Shown: in pieces, positions 63,383-64,000 of the stretch
Numbering within the stretch: position 1 is the first letter of the stretch
Layout: every line of letters starts with the position of its first letter
NCBI RefSeq assembly: GCF_026625805.1
Contig: NZ_CP113064.1
Span: 62,001 to 126,000 of the forward strand
From: Brevundimonas sp. SL130
GTDB taxonomy: Bacteria; Pseudomonadota; Alphaproteobacteria; Caulobacterales; Caulobacteraceae
DNA: 64,000 nt
Reading direction: 5' to 3'
Made by a program: the position numbers and the translations under genes
The notes under the pieces: model-generated
Database searches by the model: none
Told to the model about the DNA's origin: nothing
The model's input: only the letters and a program-made list of their open reading frames with translations

Positions 63383-63756
63383 TCGGCGGCCCAGACATCA
63401 CCCGTTGGCTGCGTCACGTCCACACCGGGAGGAATGGTGACGGTTCCGGCCAAACGGTGACGAATCCGCTCCAGAATATTCGGCCTCGCCGACGAAGGGT
63501 TCTGTCGATCCTCCGGACGAATACGACGGAACACCAGCTTTTCCCGGCCGATATCCACCCGCTCGGTCTGGAACCCGGCTTCGAGCCAGGCCCTCGTCAT
63601 GACGTTGTTGGATGGATTGTTGCTCCACCACGCCGGATATTGCTTTGAAGCCGGCAGGGCCGCGCCGAGAACTCGTTCGATCTCGGAAAAGGTCATCGGC
63701 ACTTCAGCGGTCGGCCGATCCGCCAGGTAACGCGTCAGGGGTTCATATTTTCCCAC
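63373..63756 (-). CDS. Antitoxin partner of the PIN toxin (DUF7662-like)
   Basis: From GTG 63754-63756 (5 bases after GGAGG), the product is MGKYEPLTRYLADRPTAEVP, then MTFSEIERVLGAALPASKQY, AWWSNNPSNNVMTRAWLEAG and FQTERVDIGREKLVFRRI, 127 residues. The AWW.N....RAWLEAG block is, as far as I recall, a domain named DUF7662, often found beside PIN toxins. A GTG at 63762 would overlap the ribosome site and add two residues. The gene ends inside the toxin start (63373-63382), the usual translational coupling of a toxin-antitoxin pair. A palindromic operator lies just upstream. Confidence 0.75.
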   Translation of the reverse strand: MGKYEPLTRYLADRPTAEVPMTFSEIERVLGAALPASKQYPAWWSNNPSNNVMTRAWLEAGFQTERVDIGREKLVFRRIRPEDRQNPSSARPNILERIRHRLAGTVTIPPGVDVTQPTGDVWAAECD

Positions 63757-63782
63757 GTCCACCTCCGCGCCCGATCACGAAG

Positions 63783-63800
63783 ACACACTACTAAGTGTGT
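63783..63800. promoter_or_regulatory. Palindromic operator upstream of the toxin-antitoxin genes
   Basis: ACACACT (63783-63789), four bases (ACTA), then AGTGTGT (63794-63800): a perfect 7-bp inverted repeat 27 bases before the antitoxin start. It is well placed for autoregulation by the antitoxin or the complex and also overlaps the likely promoter. It lies in the 58-bp space between the antitoxin start and the next gene's stop. Confidence 0.65.
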
Positions 63801-63814
63801 TGCATTCCGTCAAG

Positions 63815-64000
63815 TCAAGGTTGCAGTCGATACCCGCCGGCGTCGGTCAGCAGCAGGCGGGCCTGACCCGGCTCGGGCTCGATCTTCTGGCGCAGACGAT
63901 AGATGTGGGTTTCCAGCGTGTGGGTGGTGACGCCGGCGTTGTAGCCCCAGACCTCGGTCAGCAGTTCCTCGCGCGACACCGGCTTGGCCCCGGCGCGGTA
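63815..64000 (-). CDS. OmpR-family response regulator, C-terminal DNA-binding end (truncated by window edge)
   Basis: The last 61 residues of a leftward gene read YRAGAKPVSREELLTEVWGY, NAGVTTHTLETHIYRLRQKI and EPEPGQARLLLTDAGGYRLQ-P, a winged-helix trans_reg_C domain. The receiver domain lies outside the window. REELLTEVWGY...THTLETHIYRLRQKIE is the diagnostic recognition helix region. Target and partner kinase are unknown. Confidence 0.85.
   Translation of the reverse strand, partial: YRAGAKPVSREELLTEVWGYNAGVTTHTLETHIYRLRQKIEPEPGQARLLLTDAGGYRLQP

Overview
The window is high-GC (by eye about two-thirds G+C), densely coded alphaproteobacterial chromosome, most likely Caulobacteraceae and close to Brevundimonas. 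The pointers are the rimP-nusA-ylxR-infB order, coniferyl aldehyde dehydrogenase, a solitary gene-transfer-agent-type terminase, the HIG1/cobalamin adenosyltransferase/etfBA neighbourhood, and many small GC-rich palindromic repeats between genes. Genus is inferred from gene content, not from a marker gene.

Layout. 1-3.4 kb: leftward rimP-nusA-ylxR-infB (infB runs off the edge), with a terminator-like hairpin abutting the rimP start. 3.4-7.3 kb: an orphan BrnA-type antitoxin, a DUF1993 protein, a chemoreceptor and trmB. 7.35-7.85 kb: a DUF559 nuclease gene closely framed by two ~65-bp inverted repeats. 8-12.3 kb: a secreted amidohydrolase pair and coniferyl aldehyde dehydrogenase. 12.3-14.8 kb: repeats, two small membrane proteins and an atypical S41-family protein. 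14.9-21.5 kb: yaiI-arfB, an EF-hand lipoprotein, ubiE-ubiB, a Crp/Fnr regulator, pterin carbinolamine dehydratase and an SDR. 21.7-26.7 kb: tRNA-Arg(CCG) followed by a three-gene surface-glycan-type island. 26.8-30.2 kb: alkaline phosphatase, YggU-like protein, etfB-etfA. 30.7-33.1 kb: two near-identical mosaic repeat blocks around a second S41-family gene. 33.1-35.2 kb: cobalamin adenosyltransferase, HIG1-like protein and an unknown conserved gene. 35.2-37.3 kb: a terminase broken by palindromic repeats. 37.3-40.2 kb: an AT-richer island with a small protein, a membrane-GAF protein and a divergent AAA+ ATPase. 40.2-51.2 kb: polA, glyoxalase, ABC ATPase and a sugar-modification cluster (gmhB-like, AGE epimerase, DegT aminotransferase, Gfo/Idh dehydrogenase). 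51.3-55.6 kb: rbfA-truB-rpsO-pnp with palindromes between genes. 55.7-64 kb: ahcY, a flavoprotein, lolA, xthA, a MocR/YczE pair, a PIN toxin-antitoxin pair and the end of an OmpR-type response regulator.

Two candidates stand out. The first is a family of hairpin repeats whose most complete member encloses a DUF559 endonuclease-like gene, with gene-less and truncated relatives elsewhere in the window; this resembles the REP/RAYT arrangement but with an unrelated protein. The second is the compact, foreign-looking AAA+/GAF/small-protein locus with a perfect 12-bp palindrome in its shared promoter region, which could be an undescribed defence or signalling module. Both functions are inferred from architecture only.
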